The position numbers and the translations under genes were made by a program. From NCBI RefSeq assembly GCF_022869825.1, contig NZ_CP094971.1, positions 79,501-143,500 of the forward strand: a stretch of DNA of 64,000 bases. Direction: 5' to 3'. The notes beneath the pieces were generated by a model. The model saw only the letters and a program-made list of their open reading frames with translations. It had not been told where the DNA came from and searched no databases. The stretch comes from Clostridium sp. BJN0001. Its GTDB lineage: Bacteria; Bacillota; Clostridia; Clostridiales; Clostridiaceae. Below are positions 19,197 through 28,320 of the stretch, one piece after another; the first letter of the stretch is position 1, and each line of letters opens with the position of its first letter.

Positions 19197-20600
19197 CTAT
19201 TCATATCTTAGTGCTTCTATTGGATCAAGTTTTGATGCTTTCTTTGCAGGATAGTATCCGAAGAATACTCCTATTGCCATAGAGAAAGTAAAACTTATTA
19301 GAATTATAGGAACAGATATAACAGGGGTACGTCCAAGCACTTTTGCTCCGACAGCTCCAAAGATTACTCCAAGAACTATACCTATAATCCCTCCTATAGA
19401 ACATATTATAACTGATTCAATAATAAACTGCATTTTTATATGTGAACTTTTAGCACCAAGAGCTTTTCTAGTTCCAATTTCTCTTGTTCTTTCAGTAACA
19501 GATACAAGCATTATATTCATAACACCTATTCCTCCTACAACAAGGGAAATACCAGCAATAACTGATACAGCAAGAGCTATTGAGCTCATCATTGATGTCA
19601 TTGATTCAAGCATACTCTGCATATTGCTTGCAGATGCCTGCCATTTAGTATTTTTCTGATAAAGAGTTGCAAGATATTCTGATAATTCATCTGTGAAAGA
19701 TTGAATATCAACATCTTCTGTTGTCTTTATCGTAAAAGACTGATAGTTTTTATTTGTTGAAGATGTTTTAACTGTTGTAACTGGAACGTATAAATTAGTT
19801 GATAAATTTTCTTCGGATTCAGTACTGCTTTCATTAGAAGTTTCATATTTATAAACGCCTATTATTGTATAAGTGAGTATTTTATCACTAGTATATATTC
19901 GTACCTGTTCACCTATTGGATCAGTATTTATTCCAAACATTTTTTCTACGAATTTATCAGAAACAACTGCAACTTTTTTGGCACCATCCATATCTTTGTC
20001 TGAGATATATCGTCCAGTAGTTAATTTTATATTTTTTACATCTTGATAACCAGGATTTGTGCCTGTTATAGAAACATTTGCATATAAATCGCCATCTTTA
20101 GCTTTACCAGAGCTTCCGTTCTCAGAAATACTTATAGCATCTATTGAATCCTCAAATGTTTCTGAAAGTGTATTTATCTGTTCCATGGTAAGTAAGTCAG
20201 TATCTTTTGGAGATGAACTTGAATTTTTGCTACCAGAGCGATTTCCACCTGGAGCACCGCCACCACCAGGAGCACCACCGCCACCAGGCATCTGCCCGCC
20301 TGCTGCTTTAGTATCGGCACCGCCAGCGCCAGGCATATTTCCGTCTTCAGTTCCATTAGCTTTTTTGCTATTTGTATCTGAAGTAGTGCTCTTTTGTTTT
20401 ACATTTACGGTGATATTATTACTTCCCATGTCAGCCATGGAACTTGAAACAGATGAAGTCATTGCGTTACCCACAGATATAATTGCAATAACAGATGCAA
20501 TTCCAATTATTATTCCAAGCATTGTTAAAATTGCACGCATTTTATTTGATTTCAGTCCTGCAATTGCAAGACGTATATTTTCTTTTATGAACATACGCAT
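19197..20600 (-). CDS. MacB-like ABC transporter permease
   Basis: 467 aa of the FtsX/MacB type: N-terminal helix (~20-45, MLGIIIGIASVIAIIS), large extracytoplasmic MacB_PCD domain, and three C-terminal helices with the RTREIGTRKALGA coupling segment and ending ASKLDPIEALRYE. The outer domain carries a Gly/Pro-rich insert (~85-128, PGGGGAPGGGGAPGG) of locally high GC. Works with the ATPase encoded just upstream, whose 3' end it overlaps by 16 nt. Likely exports a peptide, antibiotic or lipid-linked compound in a mechanotransmission cycle. Confidence 0.9.
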   Translation of the reverse strand: MRMFIKENIRLAIAGLKSNKMRAILTMLGIIIGIASVIAIISVGNAMTSSVSSSMADMGSNNITVNVKQKSTTSDTNSKKANGTEDGNMPGAGGADTKAAGGQMPGGGGAPGGGGAPGGNRSGSKNSSSSPKDTDLLTMEQINTLSETFEDSIDAISISENGSSGKAKDGDLYANVSITGTNPGYQDVKNIKLTTGRYISDKDMDGAKKVAVVSDKFVEKMFGINTDPIGEQVRIYTSDKILTYTIIGVYKYETSNESSTESEENLSTNLYVPVTTVKTSSTNKNYQSFTIKTTEDVDIQSFTDELSEYLATLYQKNTKWQASASNMQSMLESMTSMMSSIALAVSVIAGISLVVGGIGVMNIMLVSVTERTREIGTRKALGAKSSHIKMQFIIESVIICSIGGIIGIVLGVIFGAVGAKVLGRTPVISVPIILISFTFSMAIGVFFGYYPAKKASKLDPIEALRYE

Positions 20601-21319
20601 TCACCATCCGGAAAATGTCTATAATAATCTTTGTTGATTTCTTCGCTCACTATTTGACCATCTTTTAAAGTGATTATTCTTTGTGTTTCTTTAGCAAGTT
20701 CATTATTATGAGTTATAAAAACGATTGTTTTACCTTCCTTTTCATGAACTTCATGAAATAGATTCATTACAAGGTGTCCAGTTGCAGAATCTAGTGCTCC
20801 TGTTGGCTCATCTGCAAGAATAATTTCAGGATCATTAGAGAGTGCACGAGCTATAGCAACTCTCTGTTTTTGACCTCCTGAAAGTTCATTAGGCTGATGA
20901 TATATTCTTTCAGACATTCCGACCATATCAAGAAGCCTTTTTGCACGTTCACTTCTTCTTTTCATAGGTACTCCTGCATAAAGCATAGGGAGTTCTACAT
21001 TGTTTAAAGCCGTACTTCTTGGTATCAAATTAAAAGTTTGAAAAACAAATCCTATTTTTTTATTTCTTATTTCAGAAAGTCCATTATCGGAAATGGTATT
21101 AATATTTGTATCACCTAAAATATATTCTCCAGAAGTAGGTCTGTCTAATGCACCAATTATATTCATAAGAGTACTTTTACCAGAACCTGAACTTCCGATA
21201 ATTGATACGAATTCACCTTCATTTACAGTAATATCTATTCCTTTTAAAATATTAAGCTGATTTTCTTCGCCTACATAAAAGCTTTTACATATATTTTTCA
21301 TTTCTATTATCTTTTTCAT
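20585..21319 (-). CDS. MacB/LolD-type ABC transporter ATP-binding protein
   Basis: 244 aa. Walker A GSSGSGKST, Q-loop FQTFNLIPRSTALNNVELP, signature LSGGQKQRVAIARAL, Walker B IILADEPTGALDS and switch VFITHN. The FNLIPR Q-loop and TGALDS are typical of ATPases that drive MacB/FtsX-type permeases. Ends in an unusual Cys-Val-Cys tail. Stop overlaps the permease start; the adaptor gene ends 15 nt upstream. Confidence 0.94.
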   Translation of the reverse strand: MKKIIEMKNICKSFYVGEENQLNILKGIDITVNEGEFVSIIGSSGSGKSTLMNIIGALDRPTSGEYILGDTNINTISDNGLSEIRNKKIGFVFQTFNLIPRSTALNNVELPMLYAGVPMKRRSERAKRLLDMVGMSERIYHQPNELSGGQKQRVAIARALSNDPEIILADEPTGALDSATGHLVMNLFHEVHEKEGKTIVFITHNNELAKETQRIITLKDGQIVSEEINKDYYRHFPDGECVCS

Positions 21320-21334
21320 AAAACCACCACCTTT

Positions 21335-22810
21335 TTATTTATTATTCATAGTAGGTTTTTTATTTTTACTTATTTCAACTGTATCTCCTGGTGTATATGA
21401 TGATGGAGTATTTAGTACAATCATTCCATCTTTAAGATCGCTTCCATCTATTTCAACGTTTATATCAGATTCTTTTCCTGTAGTAACTGGAATTTCTTTT
21501 ACAACATATTTGTTATTATCATCTTCTTCAGCTACATAGATACTGCTTGTTCCATTCTTACTTAAAATTGATTCATAAGAAACAGAGTATACGTCATCTA
21601 TTTCATCAAGAATTATATCAACTACTGCATTCATTCCAACTTTAAGATTTTCATCTTTTGTATCTATTTGTATTTCACAAGTAAATGTTACATCACTACT
21701 TGTAGAATTTGACGAACTATTTGATGATGAAGAAGAACCTGAGTTTCCACCTGAGCTACTATTTTTTGAAGAAGATGATCCTGAAGAACTTTCAGTTGAA
21801 CTGCTGCTTGAAACGGGATCAACACTTATAACTTCACCTTCTAAAGGAGTATCAATAGCATCTACTGTTATATTTACTTTTTGACCAACTTCAACTTTTG
21901 ATATATCTGTTTCATCTATATCTACTTTTACTACATAATTTTCTAGATCCTGAAGATCAAATAATGAGCTTGAACATGTTTCGCCTACAGTTGCATTTAC
22001 GGCTGTTATAGTTCCATCAAATGGAGCTTTTATAACTGCTTTATCTATCTGTTTTTGTTTATTTGCGATTTCGTTTGTTGTAGTTGAATCTTCAGAATTT
22101 AATAAAGCTTCCTCATAATCATTTTTAGCTTTTGTTAAACTCTCATCTACATTTAATTTAGATGATGCTAATGAAGCTTTTGCATTTTCATAGCTTGTCT
22201 TAGCATTGTTATAGTTTGATTGAGCAGTAATATATTCATCTTGTGATATCTGACCGTTATCATACATTTCTTTTTGGTAATTATATTTTCTTTCGGCAGA
22301 ATCAAGACTAAGCTTAGCTGACTCTACGTTAGCTTCAGCATTTAAAATATCAGTATTCTGATTATTTTCATATAATGATAATGCATTATCATATGCTTGC
22401 TTTTTTTGTTCAAGCTGAAGAGCTTTCTGTTTATCATTTACGCTAAGTGTATCTTGAAGTTTTTGAAGTTCACTTTCAAGGTCAGTAGTGTCCATAACTG
22501 CAAGAATATCACCTTTTTTTACTGTATCTCCAACCTTTACGTTTATTTCTTTAACTTCTGTATCAAGAGATGAATAAATACTTGTTGACGATGCACTTTT
22601 TATAGCACCAGAAGTGCTTAAAGTTGTTTTAAGATCTGCTTTAGCAAGAGTTGTATATCTTACTGATGAGTTTATATTTTTATTATTAGTGAAAAATTTC
22701 ATTTTTATAAAAATGCCTGTAGAAATTATAACTATAAGGACTAAAAAGCATATTATAAATTTTTTATTAAAAAGTTTTTTAAAAGAAATATTTTTTAAGC
22801 TCATTTTCAA
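21335..22810 (-). CDS. MacA/HlyD-like adaptor protein
   Basis: 491 aa. Membrane anchor at ~15-32, biotinyl-lipoyl half-motif (GDTVKKGDILAVMDTTDLE), long coiled-coil hairpin (~110-260), second lipoyl half (APFDGTITAVNATVGETC), then beta-barrel and membrane-proximal domains. A ~45-residue Ser-rich insert interrupts the beta-barrel region near 21690-21815. Start is the TTG at 22810, 8 nt from AAGGAGGG. Connects the MacB pump to the TolC-like protein encoded one base upstream of this gene. Confidence 0.9.
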   Translation of the reverse strand: MKMSLKNISFKKLFNKKFIICFLVLIVIISTGIFIKMKFFTNNKNINSSVRYTTLAKADLKTTLSTSGAIKSASSTSIYSSLDTEVKEINVKVGDTVKKGDILAVMDTTDLESELQKLQDTLSVNDKQKALQLEQKKQAYDNALSLYENNQNTDILNAEANVESAKLSLDSAERKYNYQKEMYDNGQISQDEYITAQSNYNNAKTSYENAKASLASSKLNVDESLTKAKNDYEEALLNSEDSTTTNEIANKQKQIDKAVIKAPFDGTITAVNATVGETCSSSLFDLQDLENYVVKVDIDETDISKVEVGQKVNITVDAIDTPLEGEVISVDPVSSSSSTESSSGSSSSKNSSSGGNSGSSSSSNSSSNSTSSDVTFTCEIQIDTKDENLKVGMNAVVDIILDEIDDVYSVSYESILSKNGTSSIYVAEEDDNNKYVVKEIPVTTGKESDINVEIDGSDLKDGMIVLNTPSSYTPGDTVEISKNKKPTMNNK

Positions 22811-22811
22811 T

Positions 22812-23942
22812 TTAATAACCCTCCTTCATTTGTAGATATTGCATATAGTCATAATAGAAAGTATTTTCTTCTAAAAGAAAAGCATTTGTTTTAGATAAAA
22901 GATTCCTGTTAGAAGTGTCGAGTTCACTTTTTGATTTAAATCCATTTTCATATCCTATTATGATTGCAGAATTATCTTCCTTAAGCTGATTAAAATTCTG
23001 ATAATCAGTTTTTAAAGTATTATACGAATTCATGAGATTATCATATTCCTCTTTAAATTTTATTTTATAATTAGTTTCAGAGTCATCTAAAGAAAGTTCT
23101 TTATTTTCTATATCATAATCATTTCCGTCTTCATCATTTAATCTATCAATTTCCATATTTTGAAGCTTTAAATCCATATTATTTTGGAGCATCTCATCCA
23201 TATCAGATTCAAAATCAATATTTGCTATATCAGAAAGATCGCTATCAAGATCTAATGTCCAGTTTATATTAGAATCTATGTTTATTCCTAATGATAAACA
23301 TAAATTTTGTCTTGCAATATCTTCGCTATCTTGTGCTTGCTTTAGTTTATTTTTTAATTCTGTATCATTAATTAATGCAGAATTGTAATCTTTTTTTGAT
23401 AAAAAGCCACTTTCATATTTTAATGAAGCAATTTTATTTGCATTTTCATTTGTATTAACCTCATTTTGAATATCAGATGTATTAATTGCGAGTTTTATAT
23501 AGTCTAAATAAGACTTTTGAACTTTTGATAGTGTATTTTCAACTTTAATTTGATAATTGTATTTTGATACTTTTAAATTGTACTTTTTACTATCAACTTG
23601 TTCTTCTAAAGATTCTTTTTGATTTTCATAAGAATTTAATTCACTTTTTAATGAAGTCAAAGACTCAGTATCATCTAAAGCACATGATGATATTGAATTT
23701 TCTGTATCACTTATTTCGTCCTCTAACTCATCAATTTCATCTTTTAAATCGTTATATTCTTCCTGTAATTTTTTTATATTGTTTTCTGCAATTTTTAAGT
23801 CAGTATTATTAGATGTAATAAACTCTCTTATGTTTTTAAGAGTTACATCTATTTGGTTATTATTTGTTTCTGATGCTTTTGCTACAGTTGGAACTGAAAA
23901 GAGCAGCAAAAAGATGCAGAAAATTGAAATTATTTTTTTCAC
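22812..23942 (-). CDS. TolC-family (outer membrane efflux-like) protein
   Basis: 376 aa with signal peptide ~1-23 (ending KASE). Mostly long amphipathic coiled-coil helices. The repeat-like tail of each half (KVQKSYLDYIKLAINTSDI, YESGFLSKKDYNSALI, and YENGFKSKSELDTSNRNLLS) resembles the OEP/TolC pattern in which a helix turn precedes GxxSxxEL. First gene of the TolC-MacA-MacB operon. The organism appears monoderm, so the protein may work as a periplasm-independent coiled-coil partner of MacA at the cell surface rather than as an outer-membrane channel. Confidence 0.75.
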   Translation of the reverse strand: MKKIISIFCIFLLLFSVPTVAKASETNNNQIDVTLKNIREFITSNNTDLKIAENNIKKLQEEYNDLKDEIDELEDEISDTENSISSCALDDTESLTSLKSELNSYENQKESLEEQVDSKKYNLKVSKYNYQIKVENTLSKVQKSYLDYIKLAINTSDIQNEVNTNENANKIASLKYESGFLSKKDYNSALINDTELKNKLKQAQDSEDIARQNLCLSLGINIDSNINWTLDLDSDLSDIANIDFESDMDEMLQNNMDLKLQNMEIDRLNDEDGNDYDIENKELSLDDSETNYKIKFKEEYDNLMNSYNTLKTDYQNFNQLKEDNSAIIIGYENGFKSKSELDTSNRNLLSKTNAFLLEENTFYYDYMQYLQMKEGY

Positions 23943-24122
23943 ATTATATCACTCTCCCGTATGTAAAATTATTGCTTCTTATAAAAATATAATAATGAAT
24001 TTATCTTAACATTAGCTTAATTTTACTGTGTTTATATAATTATGAAGTAGTCAAAATAAGTCTATTAGTGTATTATTAATACGTAAAGTAAAAAAAATTA
24101 ATACTTTGATAGAGGAGAAGTT

Positions 24123-24863
24123 ATGAAAAAAAGGCTAATAATATTTTTATTAATGTTTACAACTGCCTTTGCTTTTAATACTATAAACTTAGAAGTATGT
24201 GTGCAGGCAGACAGTGAAATTGATGAAACAAGAGAATATCTTATAAATCTTGAGAATAAAGATGTCTCAGAAATAGAAAGTAAGATAAAAAAGAAGAATA
24301 ATGAATCAGATATTGAAGAATTAAAAAAAGGAAAGATAGATTTTAAAAAGTATTATTCTGATACAGCATTTTTAGGAGATTCTATTACAGAATTTTTAAG
24401 TGAGGCAGAGATACTTAACAAGTCAAATGTATTTTCTAAAAAAGGTCAGACAACTCAAATGATGCTTGATTCAATAGATAAAGTTAGTGCAATGAAACCT
24501 CAGAACATAGTGATGCTATTTGGAATGAATGATGTTATAGCATTTAGCAGCGCAGATGATTTTAAGGAAAGTTATAGAAAACTTATAGATGAGACTAAAG
24601 AGAAGCTTCCAAAAGCTAATATATATGTTCAGTCACCACTTCCTGTAATGGAAAAAGCCGTTAAAACAAATAAGAGACTTACAAATGATAATATAAAAGA
24701 ATTTCGTAGTGTAGTAAAAGAAGTATGTGATGAAGAAGATGTAACATTTGTTGATATAACAAATCTTGTACAGGATCAATCGTACTTTGAACAGGATGGA
24801 ATTCATTTCAAATATGACTTTTACAATATATGGCTTAAATATTTAGCTCAGATTATTAAATAG
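24123..24863 (+). CDS. Secreted SGNH/GDSL hydrolase family protein
   Basis: 246 aa; signal peptide ~1-29. SGNH blocks: FLGDSIT (nucleophile Ser 87), FGMNDV (Asn 136), and DGIHF (Asp 225, His 228). Likely adds or removes acyl groups on an exported polysaccharide. First of four same-direction genes with short gaps (SGNH, DUF4358, MBOAT, DHHW), a combination typical of surface polysaccharide O-acetylation. Start follows GAGGAGAAG. Confidence 0.87.
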   Translation: MKKRLIIFLLMFTTAFAFNTINLEVCVQADSEIDETREYLINLENKDVSEIESKIKKKNNESDIEELKKGKIDFKKYYSDTAFLGDSITEFLSEAEILNKSNVFSKKGQTTQMMLDSIDKVSAMKPQNIVMLFGMNDVIAFSSADDFKESYRKLIDETKEKLPKANIYVQSPLPVMEKAVKTNKRLTNDNIKEFRSVVKEVCDEEDVTFVDITNLVQDQSYFEQDGIHFKYDFYNIWLKYLAQIIK

Positions 24864-24893
24864 AATAACATTTATAAAGGATTGAAAAAATAT

Positions 24894-25376
24894 ATGAAAA
24901 AGAAAAAGAAAAAGTATACAAATTTATATGCAGTATTGACTTTAACTGTAGTATTCTGTTTTGTGCTTCTTTATCAGGTTGTTAAAGTGAAAAATGTAGA
25001 TATAGGAGTTTTAAATCAGAACGTTCAGAATAATACTGATGTTTCCTTGATGGATAGTGGGGATTTCTCAAAGCTTAGGAAACTCTACAACATAGATAAA
25101 AAAGAAATACAGAGTTTCGTTTTATATGCTCCCAAAAGTAATATGCAGGCGAATGAAATTTTAATTATAAAGCCTGAAAAGAAAGAAGATTTTGCTTCAG
25201 TAGAAAGCAAAATTAAATCAAGAATTGAAAAACAGACAAAAAGTTTTGAAAATTATAGCAAGGATCAATCTGAAATAATGTCAAAACACATATTAGAAGA
25301 AAAAGGAGACTATATTATTTTAATTGTATCTCCTGATGTAACACAAATAAAAAAAGCGATAAATAGCAATTTTTAA
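24894..25376 (+). CDS. DUF4358-type membrane-anchored protein
   Basis: 160 aa: Lys-rich N-terminus, one membrane helix (~10-30) and an extracellular domain with a YNIDKKEIQSFVLYAPKSNMQANEILI segment like that of DUF4358 proteins, which commonly sit beside MBOAT acyltransferases in clostridia. Function unknown; probably an accessory of the acylation complex. ATG at 24894 chosen over the TTG at 24882, which is too close to AAAGG. Confidence 0.7.
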   Translation: MKKKKKKYTNLYAVLTLTVVFCFVLLYQVVKVKNVDIGVLNQNVQNNTDVSLMDSGDFSKLRKLYNIDKKEIQSFVLYAPKSNMQANEILIIKPEKKEDFASVESKIKSRIEKQTKSFENYSKDQSEIMSKHILEEKGDYIILIVSPDVTQIKKAINSNF

Positions 25377-25398
25377 TAATTAATATGGAGTGATTTTT

Positions 25399-26799
25399 TT
25401 GGTTTTTAGTAGTTTGGTTTTTATATTTATATTTTTGCCAGTGATGTTTTTAATTTATTATGCGTCACCTTTAAAATATAGAAATTTTATCATATTTATA
25501 GCAAGTTTAATATTTTATGCGTGGGGAGAACCTGTGTATATTTTTCTGCTTCTTTTTTCTACAGCGATTGAATATATTATGTCAAAACATATATATAAAA
25601 ACCGCAAAGATAAAGAAAAATGCAGATTTTTGCTTGTATTTACACTTGCAATAAATATAAGTATATTATTTTTCTTTAAGTACTATGGGTTTCTTATTGA
25701 TAACATAAATGAAATATTTAATACATCTTTAAAAATAAGAGATCTTCCGCTTCCTCTTGGAATTTCTTTTTATACATTTAAACTTATTTCATACATATGT
25801 GATGTTTATAAAGGGGAAGTAAAGCCAGCAAAAAGTTTTATAAATCTTGGAGTATATTCTGCATTGTTATTTGAAATAGGTTCAGGACCAATTTCAAAGT
25901 ATTCAGACCTTGTAGTAAGTATTGAATCAAGAAAGAGTTCTATTGATAAAATGGGACTTGGTATTGAGAGATTTATTATAGGACTTGGTAAAAAGCTTAT
26001 TATTTCAAACAATATAGCACTTATATGGACTCAAGTTAAAGCTCTTCAGATGGGGCAGATGTCTGTTTTATCTGCATGGATAGGAATAATTGCTTTTACA
26101 CTTCAAATTTATTTTGATTTTAGTGGATATTCTGATATGGCAATAGGTCTCGGGCAAATGTTTGGTTTTGACATAAATGAAAACTTTAATTACCCATACA
26201 TATCAAAAAGTGTATCAGAGTTTTGGAGAAGATGGCATATATCACTTGGAACATGGTTTAAAGATTATATATATTTTCCACTTGGAGGAAATAGATGCTC
26301 AAAAATATGCAATTTCAGAAATATATTTATTGTCTGGTTTGTAACAGGACTTTGGCATGGAGCAAGCTGGAATTTTATAATATGGGGACTTTATTTTGGA
26401 TTCTTTGTATATAGTGAAAAACTATTTTTAAGCAAAATTTTAAAGAAGATTCCACCTATTTTTAGAATAATATACACAATGTTTGTAGTTGTAATAGGTT
26501 GGGTATTTTTTGATCTTCCAACACTTAAAGATGCAGGAGAATTTATTAAAATTTTATTTGGAGCAGGATATGCATTTTCAGATAATTTATCAATTTATCT
26601 ATTGAGAACAAACTATATAATTCTTTTATTTGCATTAATAGTATCGACACCTTTAATTAAATACATATTTGATTTCTTAAGAAAAAGAGTAAAGAGAGGA
26701 CCTATTATTCTTATAATTATTTGTTTTATAGTATTTATATTATCTATAGCTTATCTTGTAAATCAAAGTTATAGCCCATTTTTATACTTTAAATTTTAG
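25399..26799 (+). CDS. MBOAT-family O-acyltransferase (DltB/AlgI-like)
   Basis: 466 aa, about 11 membrane helices. Typical start MVFSSLVFIFIFLPV. Conserved core: SFYTFKLISYICDVYKGE, QIYFDFSGYSDMAIGLG, FWRRWHISLGTWFKDY and the catalytic-histidine motif GLWHGASWNF (His 320). Moves acyl groups across the membrane onto an exported polymer. TTG at 25399 has GGAG 8 nt upstream; the GTG at 25390 overlaps that site. The DHHW gene follows 18 nt later. Confidence 0.93.
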   Translation: MVFSSLVFIFIFLPVMFLIYYASPLKYRNFIIFIASLIFYAWGEPVYIFLLLFSTAIEYIMSKHIYKNRKDKEKCRFLLVFTLAINISILFFFKYYGFLIDNINEIFNTSLKIRDLPLPLGISFYTFKLISYICDVYKGEVKPAKSFINLGVYSALLFEIGSGPISKYSDLVVSIESRKSSIDKMGLGIERFIIGLGKKLIISNNIALIWTQVKALQMGQMSVLSAWIGIIAFTLQIYFDFSGYSDMAIGLGQMFGFDINENFNYPYISKSVSEFWRRWHISLGTWFKDYIYFPLGGNRCSKICNFRNIFIVWFVTGLWHGASWNFIIWGLYFGFFVYSEKLFLSKILKKIPPIFRIIYTMFVVVIGWVFFDLPTLKDAGEFIKILFGAGYAFSDNLSIYLLRTNYIILLFALIVSTPLIKYIFDFLRKRVKRGPIILIIICFIVFILSIAYLVNQSYSPFLYFKF

Positions 26800-26817
26800 A
26801 AAAGGAGGTGCAAACTT

Positions 26818-27963
26818 TTGTCAAATAGTAAAAAAAATATTAGAATATATAGTGCTTTATTAACATGTATATTTATTGTTTCTATAATATTTATTTCATG
26901 TGTAAATGCTTTAAAAAAAGATAGTTTGATATCAGAACAAGAAAATAGAAAGCTTCAGCAAAGACCAAAATTTTCATTAGAAAGCTTTATATCAGGAGAT
27001 TTTACATCTTCTTATACAAAATATTTATCAGATCAGTTTATTGGCAGAGATTTCTTTATTTCATTAAAATCTAGACTAGAAATTTTTGAGGGTAAAACTG
27101 AAAGTAATGGAGTATTTATCGGAAAAGGTCATTATCTTATAGAAGATTTTGAAAAAACAGATGAAGATGTGACAGAAGAGAAAATTAATGCGATTAATAA
27201 ATTTGCACAAGATAATAAGTCTATTAAAATGTCATTTTTATTATCACCTACAGCAACAAGCATCTGGAGTGACAAACTTCCTAAATATGCACCTGTAGAT
27301 AGTCAAAGAGAATATATGGATTCAGTCAAATCAGAACTTGATGATAATGTTAAATTCATAGATGTTTATGATGAATTCATTAAAAATAAGAATAAGGATT
27401 TATATTATAAGACAGATCATCACTGGACAACAGATGGTGCATTTATAGCATATAAAAAAATGTGTGAGGATCTTTCTATCGAAGCTAAAGATGAAGATTA
27501 TTATGAAAAAATGTGTGCAACAGATAATTTTTATGGAAGTCTTTATTCAAAAATTGGAGCTAAAATTGGAGGACCAGACAGCATTTATCTCTATGTTCCA
27601 AAGGAAGATGATGTGGTTGCAACATATCAAGATGATGAAAAGAAAATAGCAAGTCTTTATTCTAATGATAGCCTTGATGAAAAGGATAAGTATCAGGTAT
27701 TTACAAAAGGAAATCACACACTTATAAACATAAAGACTCTTAGTGAATCTAAAAAGAATCTGCTTATTATAAAGGATTCTTATGCTAATTCTTTTCTTCC
27801 ATTTTTAACACCTCATTATGCAAATATAGATGTAGTGGATTTAAGATATTATACAGATAATCTTGAAGAACTTATTAAATCTGATGGAATCACAGATGTA
27901 TTATTTTTATATAATGTAAATACATTTAATGAGGATAGTTCAATTTTAAACTTACAACAATAA
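26818..27963 (+). CDS. DHHW-family (AlgJ/AlgX-like) extracellular protein
   Basis: 381 aa, one N-terminal membrane helix (~10-30). Contains KTDHHWTTDG (Asp 200-Trp 203), the DHHW motif of this SGNH-related family, plus ENRKLQQRPKFS and IKDSYANSFLPFL. Probably completes acyl transfer to the polysaccharide outside the membrane with the MBOAT protein. TTG start 9 nt after AAAGGAGG. Last gene of the cluster; the ileS promoter begins within 6 nt of its stop. Confidence 0.87.
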   Translation: MSNSKKNIRIYSALLTCIFIVSIIFISCVNALKKDSLISEQENRKLQQRPKFSLESFISGDFTSSYTKYLSDQFIGRDFFISLKSRLEIFEGKTESNGVFIGKGHYLIEDFEKTDEDVTEEKINAINKFAQDNKSIKMSFLLSPTATSIWSDKLPKYAPVDSQREYMDSVKSELDDNVKFIDVYDEFIKNKNKDLYYKTDHHWTTDGAFIAYKKMCEDLSIEAKDEDYYEKMCATDNFYGSLYSKIGAKIGGPDSIYLYVPKEDDVVATYQDDEKKIASLYSNDSLDEKDKYQVFTKGNHTLINIKTLSESKKNLLIIKDSYANSFLPFLTPHYANIDVVDLRYYTDNLEELIKSDGITDVLFLYNVNTFNEDSSILNLQQ

Positions 27964-27968
27964 ATATA

Positions 27969-27997
27969 TTGACATAAAAAAAATGATAATATATAAT
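27969..27997 (+). promoter_or_regulatory. Consensus sigma-A promoter of ileS
   Basis: TTGACA (27969-27974), 17-bp spacer, TATAAT (27992-27997): full consensus, immediately upstream of the T-box leader. Confidence 0.88.
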
Positions 27998-28009
27998 ATG
28001 TTATATAAA

Positions 28010-28264
28010 AGCTTTGAATAGGAAAAGTATTTAAGTATTAATGACAAGAGAGAAGCTGGTTTTGGTGAAAAGCTTACTTAATTCTTAGAGAAAATCACCT
28101 AGGAGCCTGAGACCTAAAAGTATATAGCTTAGTAAGTCTTCACGTAATTCTGCGTTAAAGAATAGAGTATATTATTGTACTTGAAATTAAAATATCATTT
28201 TTGATATTTCACTTTAGGTGGTTTAGCGAATTTTACTTCGTCCTTTAGGACGAAGTTTTTTTTT
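28010..28264 (+). promoter_or_regulatory. T-box riboswitch (isoleucine) upstream of ileS
   Basis: Leader with the T-box layout: AATGACAAGAGAGAAGCTGG near the start, specifier region GAGAAAATCACCTAGGAGCC with an ATC isoleucine codon at 28094-28096, the T-box core AGGTGGTTTAGCGA (28216-28229), and the competing terminator ACTTCGTCC/GGACGAAGT (28235-28256) plus eight Ts. Uncharged tRNA-Ile should stabilise the antiterminator and switch on ileS. Confidence 0.9.
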
Positions 28265-28320
28265 GATTATTTTTATATTTTAATGTTAATAATTTAATAT
28301 AAATGAAGGAGGAAAAATAA

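Noticed and set aside
20059..20637. Long plus-strand frame rich in Pro opposite the MacB-like permease
   Set aside because: Antisense shadow of the Gly/Pro-rich permease insert; the minus strand carries a complete MacB protein.
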